Assembly: GCA_000381565.1 (NCBI GenBank)
Contig: KB906724.1
Span: forward strand, 902,350 to 966,349
Length of the DNA stretch: 64,000 nt
Source of the DNA: Oxalobacteraceae bacterium AB_14
GTDB taxonomy: Bacteria > Pseudomonadota > Gammaproteobacteria > Burkholderiales > Burkholderiaceae_D
Reading direction: 5' to 3'
The stretch's first letter is position 1; every line of letters starts with the position of its first letter. Positions 26,484-35,193 of this stretch are shown piece after piece. The notes beneath the pieces are model-generated. The model ran no database searches, was not told the DNA's origin, and saw nothing but the letters and a program-made list of their open reading frames with translations. The position numbers were made by a program, and so were the translations under genes.

Positions 26484-27644
26484 ATGTCCACTCAGCACAC
26501 CCAAGAACAAAAAGTGCTCAGCGCCGTACCGGCTGCCCAGCCTGCGGCGCCCGCCGCCGCTGCGCCGGCCGGCCCGGCCAAGTCCAATACCCGCGTGCTG
26601 GTGATCGCCGCCGTCGTCGCGCTGGCCGCCCTGGCCGCCGGCGGACGCATGTGGTATCGCAGCCATTATTTCGTCGAGACGGAAAACGCCTATGTGGCCG
26701 GCCATGTGCATCCGGTATCGGCCCGCATCGCCGGCGTGGTCACCAAGGTGCTGATCGACGACAACCAGATCGTCAAGGAAGGCGATGTCATCGCCGAGCT
26801 CGATCCGTTCGACCAGCACGTGAAGGTCGAGCAGATCCAGGCGCAGATCGCCACCGCCGAGCAGCAGGTCGCCCAGTCGGAGGCGCAGATCGCCCAGACC
26901 CAGGCCCAGGCCAGCGCCGCCGCCGCCCAGGTGGCGCAGTCGGAAGCGCAGCTGGTGCGCGCCAAGCAGGACGCCGAACGTTACGGCCAGCTGTACAACA
27001 GCCAGATGAAGGCCGTCTCGAAAGCGGAGTTGGACAGCGCCGTCGCCGGCCGCGCCAGCGCCGTGGCCGACCTGGCCGCCCGCAAGGACAACGTCCTGGC
27101 CGCCAAGGCCCAGATCAGCGCAGCCCATTCGGCGCGCGATGTGCTCAAGGCGCAGGTCAACGTGCTGCGCGTGCAATTGAAGGACGCCCAGCAGCAGCTG
27201 GCCTACAACCGCATCCTGGCGCCGGTCGGCGGCCGTATCGGCAAGCGCAGCATCGAAGTCGGCCAGCGCGTGACGGCCGGCCAGCAGCTGACCGCCATCG
27301 TGCAGGAAAACGTCTGGCTGACCGCCAACTTCAAGGAAACCCAACTGGCCGACCTGAAGCCGGGCCAGGAAGTCAAAGTCTCCATCGACGCGATTCCGGG
27401 CCATGAACTGATCGGTAAAGTCGACAGCTTCGCGCCAGCCTCCGGCGCCCAGTTCGCGCTGCTGCCGGCCGATAACGCCACCGGCAACTTCACCAAGATC
27501 GTCCAGCGCGTGCCGGTCAAGATCACTTTCAAGCCGGAAGACGTCAAGGCCCTGAGCGGCCGCCTGGTGCCGGGCATGTCGGCGATCGCCGAAGTGGCGG
27601 TCAATCAGGCCAATTCGCAATCTGAAGCCAAAGCCGCGCACTAA
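26484..27644 (+). CDS. HlyD family periplasmic adaptor (EmrA-like)
   Basis: A 386-residue membrane-fusion protein that links the inner-membrane pump to the outer-membrane channel. Order: cytoplasmic Ala/Pro-rich tail, one membrane anchor (about 38-55), first half of the lipoyl/barrel region (ETENAYVAGHVHPVSARIAG), a long Gln/Ala-rich coiled-coil hairpin (about 105-230), second half of the barrel (LAPVGGRIGKRSIEVGQ). The ATG at 26484 has GGAG 8 bases upstream; an earlier in-frame start at 26403 lies in the operator. First gene of the efflux operon; 11 bases separate it from the MFS gene. Confidence 0.93.
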   Translation: MSTQHTQEQKVLSAVPAAQPAAPAAAAPAGPAKSNTRVLVIAAVVALAALAAGGRMWYRSHYFVETENAYVAGHVHPVSARIAGVVTKVLIDDNQIVKEGDVIAELDPFDQHVKVEQIQAQIATAEQQVAQSEAQIAQTQAQASAAAAQVAQSEAQLVRAKQDAERYGQLYNSQMKAVSKAELDSAVAGRASAVADLAARKDNVLAAKAQISAAHSARDVLKAQVNVLRVQLKDAQQQLAYNRILAPVGGRIGKRSIEVGQRVTAGQQLTAIVQENVWLTANFKETQLADLKPGQEVKVSIDAIPGHELIGKVDSFAPASGAQFALLPADNATGNFTKIVQRVPVKITFKPEDVKALSGRLVPGMSAIAEVAVNQANSQSEAKAAH

Positions 27645-27655
27645 GGAGCCCTGTC

Positions 27656-29278
27656 ATGGCTAGCACCACAATCGATACGCCGGCCGGCGGCGTGGGGAAA
27701 CCCGCGCTCGCGCCTATCATGCCGGGCGAGAAGGTCTCAGGCCGCACCTGGATGGCGGTGGCCGCCGGCATGCTGGGCGCCTTCATGGCGGTGCTCGACA
27801 TCCAGATCACCAACTCGTCGCTGAAGGACATCCTCGGCACCCTGTCCGCCACGCAGGAAGAGGGCTCGTGGATCGCCACCGCCTACCTGGTGGCGGAGAT
27901 CATCGTCATTCCAATGACGGCCCTGCTGACCCGCGTGTTCGGCATGCGCGCCTACATGATGGGCACCACCGCGCTGTTCCTCGGCTTCTCCACGCTGTGC
28001 GGCTTCGCCTGGAACCTGCCAAGCATGATCGTGTTCCGCATGCTGCAAGGCTTCACCGGCGGCGCGCTGATCCCGATGGCGATGACGCTGGTGATGAGCA
28101 AACTGCCGCCGTCCAAGCGCGCCACCGGCATGGCCATCTTCGGCCTGACGGCGACGCTGGCGCCGGCGATGGGCCCGACCTTCGGCGGTTATCTGAGCGA
28201 GCTGTATGGCTGGCCGTCGATCTTCTACATCAACTGGGTGCCGGGCGTGCTGCTGATCGGCGGCATCGCCATTGGCCTGGACAAGGAAAAGGTCCAGCTC
28301 AACCAGCTTTTCAACGCCGACTGGCTGGGCATCGCCTTCATGGCGCTGGGCCTGGGCAGCCTGACCATCTTCCTGGAAGAGGGCAACAGCAAGGACTGGT
28401 TCGATTCGTCCTTCATCATCACCTTCGCCGCGATGGCGATCATCGGCCTGCTGGGCTGGATGGTGACCGGGGCGTCGCGCAAGCAGCCCTTCGTCAACCT
28501 GGGGCTCTACGGCCAGCGCAACTTCTTCGCCGCCACCGCGCTGTCGATGGCGATGGGCATGGGCCTGTACGGCTCGTCGTTCCTGCTGCCGCTGTACCTG
28601 GGCCAGATCGCCGGCTACTCGCCGATGCAGATCGGTGAAGTCATCATGTGGGTCGGCCTGCCGCAGCTGTTCATCATGCCGTTCGTGGCCAAGCTGTCGT
28701 CCAAGGTCGACAACCGCATCCTGTGTTCCTTCGGCCTGCTGCTGTTCGGCGGCTCCTGCCTGATGAACGCCTACATGGACGCCACCACCGGCTACGACCA
28801 GCTGCTGCTGTCGCAGGTGGTGCGGGCGCTGGGCCAGCCGTTCGTGATGCTGACCTTGTCGAACTTCGCGATGAACGGCATCTCGCCGAAAGACATGCCG
28901 TCGGCATCGAGCCTGATCAACATGACCCGCAACCTGGGTGGTTCGATCGGTATCGCGCTGCTGGCCACCGCGCTGACTTCGCGCGAGCATTTCCATTCGC
29001 AGCGCATCGGCGAATCGGTGACCGGTTTCGCCGCCGCCACGCAGGAGCGTCTGGCCGCGCTGACGCAGTCGTTCATGAGCAAGGGCTTCGACGCCACCAG
29101 CGCCGGCGACATGGCGCTCAAGGCGATCGACGGCATCGTGCGGCGCGAGGCTTATGTGATGGCCTATAACGACGGCTTCTTCCTGGTCGCGATGGTGCTG
29201 TTCGGTTGCATCGGCGTGCTGTGGTTCTCGGACAAAGTCAAAGCCCCTTCGGCTGGCGGTGGCGGCGGCGCGCACTAA
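27656..29278 (+). CDS. DHA2 family MFS multidrug transporter (EmrB-like)
   Basis: A 540-residue inner-membrane proton antiporter with about 14 membrane segments, as in the EmrB/QacA subfamily. Seen: the first-helix motif FMAVLDIQITNSSLKDI, the conserved motif C-type GLTATLAPAMGPTFGGYL in helix 5, and an Asp/Arg-bearing loop between helices 2 and 3. With the HlyD adaptor upstream and the outer-membrane factor downstream it forms a complete tripartite drug-efflux system. AAGGAG precedes the start. The repeat after the stop codon separates it from the third gene by 142 bases. Confidence 0.94.
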   Translation: MASTTIDTPAGGVGKPALAPIMPGEKVSGRTWMAVAAGMLGAFMAVLDIQITNSSLKDILGTLSATQEEGSWIATAYLVAEIIVIPMTALLTRVFGMRAYMMGTTALFLGFSTLCGFAWNLPSMIVFRMLQGFTGGALIPMAMTLVMSKLPPSKRATGMAIFGLTATLAPAMGPTFGGYLSELYGWPSIFYINWVPGVLLIGGIAIGLDKEKVQLNQLFNADWLGIAFMALGLGSLTIFLEEGNSKDWFDSSFIITFAAMAIIGLLGWMVTGASRKQPFVNLGLYGQRNFFAATALSMAMGMGLYGSSFLLPLYLGQIAGYSPMQIGEVIMWVGLPQLFIMPFVAKLSSKVDNRILCSFGLLLFGGSCLMNAYMDATTGYDQLLLSQVVRALGQPFVMLTLSNFAMNGISPKDMPSASSLINMTRNLGGSIGIALLATALTSREHFHSQRIGESVTGFAAATQERLAALTQSFMSKGFDATSAGDMALKAIDGIVRREAYVMAYNDGFFLVAMVLFGCIGVLWFSDKVKAPSAGGGGGAH

Positions 29279-29286
29279 GCGCAAAG

Positions 29287-29389
29287 CGTCATTCCCGCGA
29301 AAGCGGGAATCCATAGAACGCCAGCTGGGATGCTGTGTATGGGTTCCCGCTTTCGCGGGAAGTCATTTCCCCCAATGGGGGGAATGACG
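29287..29389. repeat. palindromic repeat (REP-like), copy 4, with a third hairpin
   Basis: CATTCCCGCGAAAGCGGGAATC near 29290 and TTCCCGCTTTCGCGGGAA near 29344 form the usual pair. A third stem follows, CATTTCCCCC with GGGGGGAATG (29364-29387), so this copy has three stem-loops. It begins 9 bases after the MFS stop codon, within the efflux operon. Confidence 0.85.
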
Positions 29390-29420
29390 GAGTGAATAAT
29401 TTAAACTATGAGGTAACACC

Positions 29421-30875
29421 ATGTTGAATTCAGCTTTGAAGCGCCTGACGCTCGCTGTTTCCGTAACGCTGGCCGTCACCGGCTGCGCCACCGTCGGCAG
29501 CGATTTCTCCGCGCCGAAGAACGTCGCCGACGCGACCTTCCGCCACCTGCCGCAAGCCGGCGCCAGCGAGGCGCACCTGCCTGCGCAGTGGTGGACCGTG
29601 TTCAACGACGACACCCTGAACCGCCTGGAACAGACCGCGCTGCGCGACAACCCTGGCATCAAGGCCGCCGCGCAGCGGCTGGTGATCGCGCTGGAGCAGG
29701 CCGGCGTGTCGCGCTCCAGCCAGCAACCGTCGCTGAGCGTCAACACCTCGGTGTCGAACTCGCGCACCTCGGCCGAGACCTCGCAGGGCCTGGCGCTGGG
29801 CGGCCGTTCGATCAAGGGTAACAACTACGCGGTGGGCGCTGCGCTGTCGTATGAAGTCGACCTGCTGGGCCGCGTGCGCCGCCTGGTCGAAGCCTCCGAT
29901 GCGCAGGCCTTGGTGGCCGAGGCCGACCGCGACGGCGTGCTGTTGCTGCTGTCGTCGCAACTGGCCACCACCTACTGGCAGCTGCGCGGCCTGGACGCTG
30001 AGATGGCGATCCTGAACGGCGCGCTGGACACCCGCCGCGAGACCGAAGACCTGGTGACGGCGCGCTTCAACGCCGGCCTGTCGAATGAGCTGGACGTGTC
30101 GCGCGCCCGCATCGAGCGCGCCAACGCGCAAGCGGACCTGCATGAAGTGCAGCGCCAACGCAACCTGCTCGAACACAGCCTGGCGACGCTGGTCGGCGCT
30201 TCGCCTTCGGCGTTGTTGACGGCGCCCAAGGCGAATGCCGCCGTGCTGCCGCAACCGCCGGCGATCCCGGTCGGCCTGCCTGCCAGCCTGCTGGCGCAGC
30301 GTCCGGACCTGGCGGGCAGCGTGGCCAACCTGCGCGCGGCCAACGCGCAGATCGGCGTGGCTGAAGGCGCGTTCTATCCTTCGCTGACGCTGACCAGCAA
30401 TTTCGGCTACGCGTCGGAGAGCTTGAAGGAACTGGGCAAGGGCGGTTCGCGCCAGTTCAGCATCGGTCCTCTGGCGCTGTCGCTGCCGATCTTCGATGGT
30501 GGCCGCAACAAGGCCAATCTGGCCATTTCCAAAGCGCGCTATGAAGAGGCGATCGCCAATCACGAGACCAAGCTGTTGACGGCCCTGCGTGAAGTGGAAG
30601 ACGCATTGTCCGACGTGCAGGAGCGCCAGCTGCAGGGCGAGGCGCAGTCGGCCTCGCAGGTGGCGGCGGCGCGCGGCTACCTGGTGGCGCGTGCGCGCTA
30701 CGAGCGCGGCGTGTCGACCTACCTGGATGTGACCGACGCGCAGCGCAGCGCGCTGGCGGCCGACCGCGCGGCGGTGCAGATCAACACCCAGCGCCTGCTG
30801 GCGGCGGTGTCGGTGGCGCGCGCCCTGGGCGCGGGCTGGCAACCGTCGGCGCAGCTGGCGACGGTGGCGCAGTAA
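29421..30875 (+). CDS. outer-membrane efflux lipoprotein (NodT/OprM type)
   Basis: A 484-residue TolC-like trimeric channel. Lipoprotein signal with lipobox AVTGC (Cys23), then two repeats of the outer-membrane efflux protein domain (about 70-255 and 270-465) rich in long amphipathic helices. It closes the HlyD-DHA2 efflux operon. A REP-like element lies before it and another after it, so the message may be processed around this gene. Whether it serves only this pump cannot be seen. Confidence 0.93.
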   Translation: MLNSALKRLTLAVSVTLAVTGCATVGSDFSAPKNVADATFRHLPQAGASEAHLPAQWWTVFNDDTLNRLEQTALRDNPGIKAAAQRLVIALEQAGVSRSSQQPSLSVNTSVSNSRTSAETSQGLALGGRSIKGNNYAVGAALSYEVDLLGRVRRLVEASDAQALVAEADRDGVLLLLSSQLATTYWQLRGLDAEMAILNGALDTRRETEDLVTARFNAGLSNELDVSRARIERANAQADLHEVQRQRNLLEHSLATLVGASPSALLTAPKANAAVLPQPPAIPVGLPASLLAQRPDLAGSVANLRAANAQIGVAEGAFYPSLTLTSNFGYASESLKELGKGGSRQFSIGPLALSLPIFDGGRNKANLAISKARYEEAIANHETKLLTALREVEDALSDVQERQLQGEAQSASQVAAARGYLVARARYERGVSTYLDVTDAQRSALAADRAAVQINTQRLLAAVSVARALGAGWQPSAQLATVAQ

Positions 30876-30888
30876 ACCAACCGTCGCG

Positions 30889-30971
30889 CCGTCATTCCCC
30901 CCATTGCAGGAATCCCTGCTGAGCCGATGAGGATACGCTGTATGGGTCCCCGCTTGCGCGAGGACGACGGC
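30889..30971. repeat. paired palindromic repeat (REP-like), copy 5 (degenerate)
   Basis: GTCATTCCCCCCATTGCAGGAATC and GGGTCCCCGCTTGCGCGAGGACGAC are diverged units that keep the layout and flanking GTC/GAC. It starts 14 bases after the outer-membrane gene's stop. Confidence 0.6.
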
Positions 30972-30997
30972 TAGACGAACTCGGCCATTTGTGCCCC

Positions 30998-31927
30998 CTA
31001 CGCGGAAGAGGCCAGCGGCAGTGCTGCCGTTGGCCCGAAGCGTTCCACGATGAAGTCGATGAAAGTGGTCAGCTTGGGCGTGGCCCTGCGGTCGCGCTGG
31101 TAGACCAGGTGCATCGGCCGCGCCGGCGGCAGGTAGTCGCATAGCACCGGCACCAGCCGTCCGGCGGCGATGTCCTGCGCCAGCAGCACCTCGGCCTGCA
31201 TCACGATGCCGAAATCCTTGAGCGCTGCCATGCGCAGCGCCTGGCCGCTGTTGGTGCGCAAGCGGCTGGCCGGCAGCTCGCGCTTGCCGCGACCATGTTG
31301 TACCTGGTGTACCGATTGCAGGCGCCATTGCACACCCACCGTCCCCACCATGAAGTCCAGGCATTCGTGCCGCGCCAGGTCGTCCGGCGTGAGCGGCGTG
31401 CCGTGTTTTTTCAGGTAGGCCGGCGAGGCGCAGATCGTCATCGCGTAGTTGAACAGCGGGCGCGCGATCATGCCGGAATCGTCCAGGGGGCCGATGCGCA
31501 CGGCGGCGTCGTAGCCTTCCTCCGCCATGTCGACCATGCGGTCGTTGAGGTTCAGGTCCACGCCCACTTCGGGATGCAGGCGCAGGTAGTCGCTGATCGC
31601 GGGCGCCAGCCATTCGCTGCCGAAGGAGACCGGCGCGGTGATGCGCAGCCGTCCGCGCGGCACGCTGCGCATCGCTTCGGCGCCGGATTCGGCGGCGGCG
31701 ATCTGCGCCAGGATGGCGCGGCAATGCTCGACGTACTGCGTGCCGATCTCCGTCAGGCTCTGGCGGCGCGTGGTGCGGGTCAGCAGGCGCGCGCCCAGCG
31801 TGGCCTCCAGGTGGGCGATGTGCTTGCCGACCATGACCGGCGAGAGCTGGAAGGCGCTGGCGGCGGCCGTGAAATTGCCGGCGTCGACGACGGCGACGAA
31901 GATCTCCATGCTGCGCAGCTTGTCCAT
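30998..31927 (-). CDS. LysR family regulator, divergent from two SDR genes
   Basis: A 309-residue regulator of the CrgA/AaeR-like subgroup: residues 1-60 hold the winged helix-turn-helix (MDKLRSMEIFVAVVDAGNF; LSPVMVGKHIAHLEATLG) and 90-300 the effector domain. The 100-base gap to the tandem SDR genes contains the inverted repeat at 31931-31953, so it very likely controls them. The inducer is not known. A short C-terminal Ser/Ala-rich tail follows the last strand. Confidence 0.88.
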   Translation of the reverse strand: MDKLRSMEIFVAVVDAGNFTAAASAFQLSPVMVGKHIAHLEATLGARLLTRTTRRQSLTEIGTQYVEHCRAILAQIAAAESGAEAMRSVPRGRLRITAPVSFGSEWLAPAISDYLRLHPEVGVDLNLNDRMVDMAEEGYDAAVRIGPLDDSGMIARPLFNYAMTICASPAYLKKHGTPLTPDDLARHECLDFMVGTVGVQWRLQSVHQVQHGRGKRELPASRLRTNSGQALRMAALKDFGIVMQAEVLLAQDIAAGRLVPVLCDYLPPARPMHLVYQRDRRATPKLTTFIDFIVERFGPTAALPLASSA

Positions 31928-31930
31928 GTG

Positions 31931-31953
31931 ATTGCTAATCGTGGGTTAGTAAT
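31931..31953. promoter_or_regulatory. candidate LysR operator of the SDR pair
   Basis: ATTGCTAA (31931-31938) and TTAGTAAT (31946-31953) form an inverted repeat with one mismatch and a 7-base spacer, just upstream of the LysR start codon and 75 bases before the first SDR gene. Confidence 0.55.
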
Positions 31954-32027
31954 GATCGTCATGTTAGCGCATTTATTCCCATGGCGTTGTGGCCGATACT
32001 GGTGTTTTCACTCACAGGGAGAACAGC

Positions 32028-32639
32028 ATGAAAATAGTCGTCATCGGTGCGGCCGGCGCGGTCGGCAAGGCAGTCGTCGAGCAACTGGGCCAGCGGCACG
32101 AGATCGTCACGGTCGGCGCCTCCAGCGGCCAGTATCAGGCCGATATCGCCGATATCGCCCAGGTGCGGGCCTTGTTTGCCAAAATCGGCCGCGTGGATGC
32201 GGTGGTGGTGGCGGCCGGCTCGCTGCATTTCGCGCCGCTCGCCGGCTTCACGCCGGAGCAGTTTTATGTGGGCCTGCACAGCAAGTTGATGGGGCAGGTC
32301 AACGTGGCGCTGGTGGCGCAGGAATACCTGAACGACGGCGGCTCGATCACGCTTACCAGCGGCATCGTCGCCGATGAGCCGATCCGCAACGGCGCCAGCG
32401 CCACCATGGTCAACTCCGCCGTCGAAGGCTTTGCGCGGGCGGCGGCGATCGAGCTGCCGCGTGGCTTGCGCATCAACGCCGTCAGCCCGACCGTGCTGGA
32501 GGAATCGATGGACAGCTACGGGCCGTTCTTCATCGGTTTCGAGCCGCTGCCTGCGCGCCGTGTCGCGCTGGCGTATGCACGCAGCGTCGATGGCGCCCAG
32601 ACCGGGCAGGTCTACCGCGCCTGGGGAGCTGCGGCATGA
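32028..32639 (+). CDS. atypical short-chain dehydrogenase (PRK07578-like), copy 1
   Basis: A 203-residue Rossmann-fold protein of the short SDR group. The nucleotide loop MKIVVIGAAGAVGKAV is present, as is the LTSG strand. The catalytic Tyr-x3-Lys of classical SDRs is not: the segment ATMVNSAVEGF has Ala and Asn at those positions. GGGAG lies 8 bases before the ATG. It overlaps the second copy by 4 bases and is its close paralogue, so the pair arose by tandem duplication. Reaction and substrate are unknown. Confidence 0.85.
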   Translation: MKIVVIGAAGAVGKAVVEQLGQRHEIVTVGASSGQYQADIADIAQVRALFAKIGRVDAVVVAAGSLHFAPLAGFTPEQFYVGLHSKLMGQVNVALVAQEYLNDGGSITLTSGIVADEPIRNGASATMVNSAVEGFARAAAIELPRGLRINAVSPTVLEESMDSYGPFFIGFEPLPARRVALAYARSVDGAQTGQVYRAWGAAA

Positions 32640-33235
32640 AGGTGCTGGTGATCGGCGGGACCGGGACCATCGGCAGCGCGGTCGTCGAGCAGTTGGGACA
32701 ACGGCATGAGATCGTGGTGGCCGGCGCGCGTGGTGGGCAGCATCAGGTCGATATCGAAGACATCGCGCAGGTACGGGCTTTGTTTGACAAGGTTGGCCGC
32801 ATCGACGCGGTGCTGGTGGCTGCCGGCGCGCTGCATGTGGGGCCGCTGGCCGAGCTGACGCCGGAGCATTTCCATGTGGGCCTGAACGGCAAGTTGATGG
32901 GACAGGTCAACGTGGCGTTGGTGGCGCAGGAGTTCCTCAACGACGGCGGTTCGATCACGCTGACCAGCGGCGTCGACACCGAGCATCCGATCCGCGGCGC
33001 GGTGGCGGCATCGACGGCCAATGCGGCGGTGCAGGGCTTTGTGCGGGCCGCTGCGATCGAGCTGCCGCGCGGCTTGCGCATCAACGCCGTCAGCCCGACC
33101 GTGCTGCGGGAGTCGGTGCATTTGTTTGGCGACCTGTTCACCGGCTTCGAGCCGATCGAGGGCAGCCGCGTGGCGTTGTCGTATGCCCGCAGCGTCGATG
33201 GCGCGCAAACGGGACAGGTCTATCGCGCCTGGTAA
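32636..33235 (+). CDS. atypical short-chain dehydrogenase (PRK07578-like), copy 2
   Basis: A 199-residue paralogue of the preceding protein; long shared runs include INAVSPTVL and GRVDA/GRIDAV-type segments, and both end VDGAQTGQVYRAW. It has the nucleotide loop GGTGTIGSAV and the LTSG strand and, like copy 1, replaces the catalytic Tyr and Lys (ASTANAAVQGF has Ala and Asn there). The ATGA overlap with copy 1 indicates coupled translation. The two may form a heterodimer (inference). A 58-base gap precedes the metallopeptidase gene. Confidence 0.85.
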   Translation: MKVLVIGGTGTIGSAVVEQLGQRHEIVVAGARGGQHQVDIEDIAQVRALFDKVGRIDAVLVAAGALHVGPLAELTPEHFHVGLNGKLMGQVNVALVAQEFLNDGGSITLTSGVDTEHPIRGAVAASTANAAVQGFVRAAAIELPRGLRINAVSPTVLRESVHLFGDLFTGFEPIEGSRVALSYARSVDGAQTGQVYRAW

Positions 33236-33293
33236 TGGGGGGAGTGGCATCCGTTGTACTACAATGCGGATCTCACTCCACCCTGAGGTTCGA

Positions 33294-34994
33294 ATGAAAA
33301 AAATACTGCTCCCTCTGGCCCTGGCTGTCGCCTGCGCCTCCGCCTACGCCGCACCGGCCAGCCTGACCGATCTGGACAAGATGACCAAGCGCTTCGCGCC
33401 GGTCGCCCTGACCGCCGACATCGGCCAGCTCTCGGCCGGCGACAAGAAGGCCATCGCCAAGCTGATCGAAGCGGCCAAGATCATCGACGTGCTGCAGCTG
33501 CGCCAGCGCTGGTCCGGCAACGAAGCGCTGTGGTCCGCGCTGCAGAAGGATCAAACGCCGCTGGGCAAGGCGCGCCTGAACTACTTCTGGCTCAACAAAG
33601 GTCCGTGGTCGATCCTGGACGACCATCAAAGCTTCCTGCCCGCCGAGCTGGCCGGCATCGCCATCCCGGCCAAGAAGCCGGAAGCCGGCAACTTCTATCC
33701 CGAAGGCGCGACCAAGCAAGCGCTGGAAAGCTGGATGAACACGCTGCCTGCCAAGGACAGGGAGCAGGCGCAATGGTTCTTCACCACCATCCGCAAGAAC
33801 GCGGCGGGCCAGTTCACCATCGTCAAGTATTCGGACGAGTACAAGCCGGAGCTGGCGAAGGCCGCCGCGCTGCTCAAGCAAGCCGCCGCCGACACCGACA
33901 ACGCCTCGCTCAAGAAGTTCCTGCAGCTGCGCGCCGACGCCTTCCTGAGCAACGACTACCTGGCCTCCGACTTCGCCTGGATGGACTTGGACGCGCCGGT
34001 CGACATCACCATCGGCCCCTACGAAACCTATAACGACGAGCTGTTCGGCTACAAGGCCGCGTTCGAGGCCTACGTCAACATCCGCGACCAGAAGGAAACG
34101 CAGAAGCTGGACTTCTTCGCCAAGCACATGCAGGAGCTGGAAGACAACCTGCCGCTGGACGCCAAGTACCGTAATCCGAAGGTCGGTGCGTTGGCGCCGA
34201 TGGTGGTGGTCAACCAGGTGTATGGCGCGGGCGACGGCAACATGGGCGTGCAGACGGCCGCCTACAACCTGCCGAACGACGAGCGCATCATCAGCCAGCG
34301 CGGTTCCAAGCGCGTGATGCTGAAGAACGTGCAGCAAGCCAAGTTCATATCCACGCTGACGCCGATCTCCAAGCTGGTGCTGAAGCCGGCCGATCAGAAG
34401 GAGGTCGACTTCGACTCCTTCTTCACGCACATCCTGGCGCATGAAATCACGCACGGCCTGGGTCCGCACATCACCAAGAACAACGGCGCAGCATCGACGC
34501 CGCGCCAGGACTTGAAGGAAGCCTATTCGACCATCGAAGAAGCCAAGGCCGACATCACCGGCCTGTACGCGCTGGCCTACATGATGGACAAGGGCCAGCT
34601 GGCGGGCACGCTGGGGCAGGGTGCCGCTGCCGAGCGCAAGCTGTACACCACCTTCCTGGCCTCGGCCTTCCGCACGCTGCACTTCGGCCTGACCGATTCG
34701 CACGCGCGCGGCATGGCGATCCAGATGAACTACATCCTCGACAAGGGCGGCTTCGTCTCGCACGGCGACGGCACGTTCGCGGTGGACTACAAGAAGATCA
34801 AGCAGGCAGTGATCGACCTCGACCGCGAGTTCCTGACCATCGAAGCGACCGGCGATTACGCCCGCGCCAAGGACATGATGGCCAAGTACGTGGTGATCCG
34901 TCCCGACGTGCAAAAGGCGCTGGACAAGATGAAGGCGGTGCCGAACGACATCCGTCCGCAGTTCAAGACCGCCAACACGCTGCTGGGCAAATAA
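33294..34994 (+). CDS. secreted M49-like metallopeptidase (dipeptidyl-peptidase III family)
   Basis: A 566-residue exported protein with a signal peptide (residues 1-19, cut after AYA). A zinc motif HEITH is at residues 383-387 (LAHEITHGLGPH) and an EEAKAD segment with the probable third ligand at residues 415-420, the two-part zinc signature of the M49 family. Eukaryotic M49 enzymes have HExxGH; the one-residue-shorter HExxH here places it among bacterial M49-like proteins. Substrate is unknown. The start at 33294 is chosen because the signal peptide begins there; the longer in-frame extension overlaps the SDR gene. A palindromic repeat begins one base after the stop. Confidence 0.8.
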   Translation: MKKILLPLALAVACASAYAAPASLTDLDKMTKRFAPVALTADIGQLSAGDKKAIAKLIEAAKIIDVLQLRQRWSGNEALWSALQKDQTPLGKARLNYFWLNKGPWSILDDHQSFLPAELAGIAIPAKKPEAGNFYPEGATKQALESWMNTLPAKDREQAQWFFTTIRKNAAGQFTIVKYSDEYKPELAKAAALLKQAAADTDNASLKKFLQLRADAFLSNDYLASDFAWMDLDAPVDITIGPYETYNDELFGYKAAFEAYVNIRDQKETQKLDFFAKHMQELEDNLPLDAKYRNPKVGALAPMVVVNQVYGAGDGNMGVQTAAYNLPNDERIISQRGSKRVMLKNVQQAKFISTLTPISKLVLKPADQKEVDFDSFFTHILAHEITHGLGPHITKNNGAASTPRQDLKEAYSTIEEAKADITGLYALAYMMDKGQLAGTLGQGAAAERKLYTTFLASAFRTLHFGLTDSHARGMAIQMNYILDKGGFVSHGDGTFAVDYKKIKQAVIDLDREFLTIEATGDYARAKDMMAKYVVIRPDVQKALDKMKAVPNDIRPQFKTANTLLGK

Positions 34995-35078
34995 GCGTCA
35001 TTCCCGCGCAGGCGGGAATCCATGGACCGTTTCCGAAGCGGGCTCGGCATGGATTCCCGCTTTCGCGGGAATGACGGC
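34995..35078. repeat. paired palindromic repeat (REP-like), copy 6
   Basis: CATTCCCGCGCAGGCGGGAATC (near 34999-35020) and GATTCCCGCTTTCGCGGGAATG (near 35052-35073), with GTC/GAC flanks. It directly abuts the stop codon of the M49-like gene. Confidence 0.85.
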
Positions 35079-35152
35079 TATCCTTCCGTTTCAAAACCTC
35101 AATCATTCAACTTTTTCTACGTAGAAATAATCTGTTGTAGAACCTGCTTGAT

Positions 35153-35168
35153 GGCAATAAATATTGCC
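35153..35168. promoter_or_regulatory. 16-bp palindrome upstream of a metallopeptidase gene
   Basis: GGCAATA-AA-TATTGCC is a perfect inverted repeat 25 bases before the ATG at 35194, next to a TACAGT -10-like hexamer (35179-35184). A -35 box could not be assigned. It may be a repressor site. Confidence 0.45.
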
Positions 35169-35193
35169 CGCCCCATGCTACAGTTTGATCACC

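Noticed and set aside
26442..29314. Two long minus-strand frames opposite the efflux adaptor and MFS genes
   Set aside because: Shadows; the plus-strand proteins are clearly real.
29363..29824. Minus-strand frame opposite the start of the outer-membrane factor gene
   Set aside because: Shadow; no promoter, Shine-Dalgarno or domain, and it runs through a REP-like repeat.
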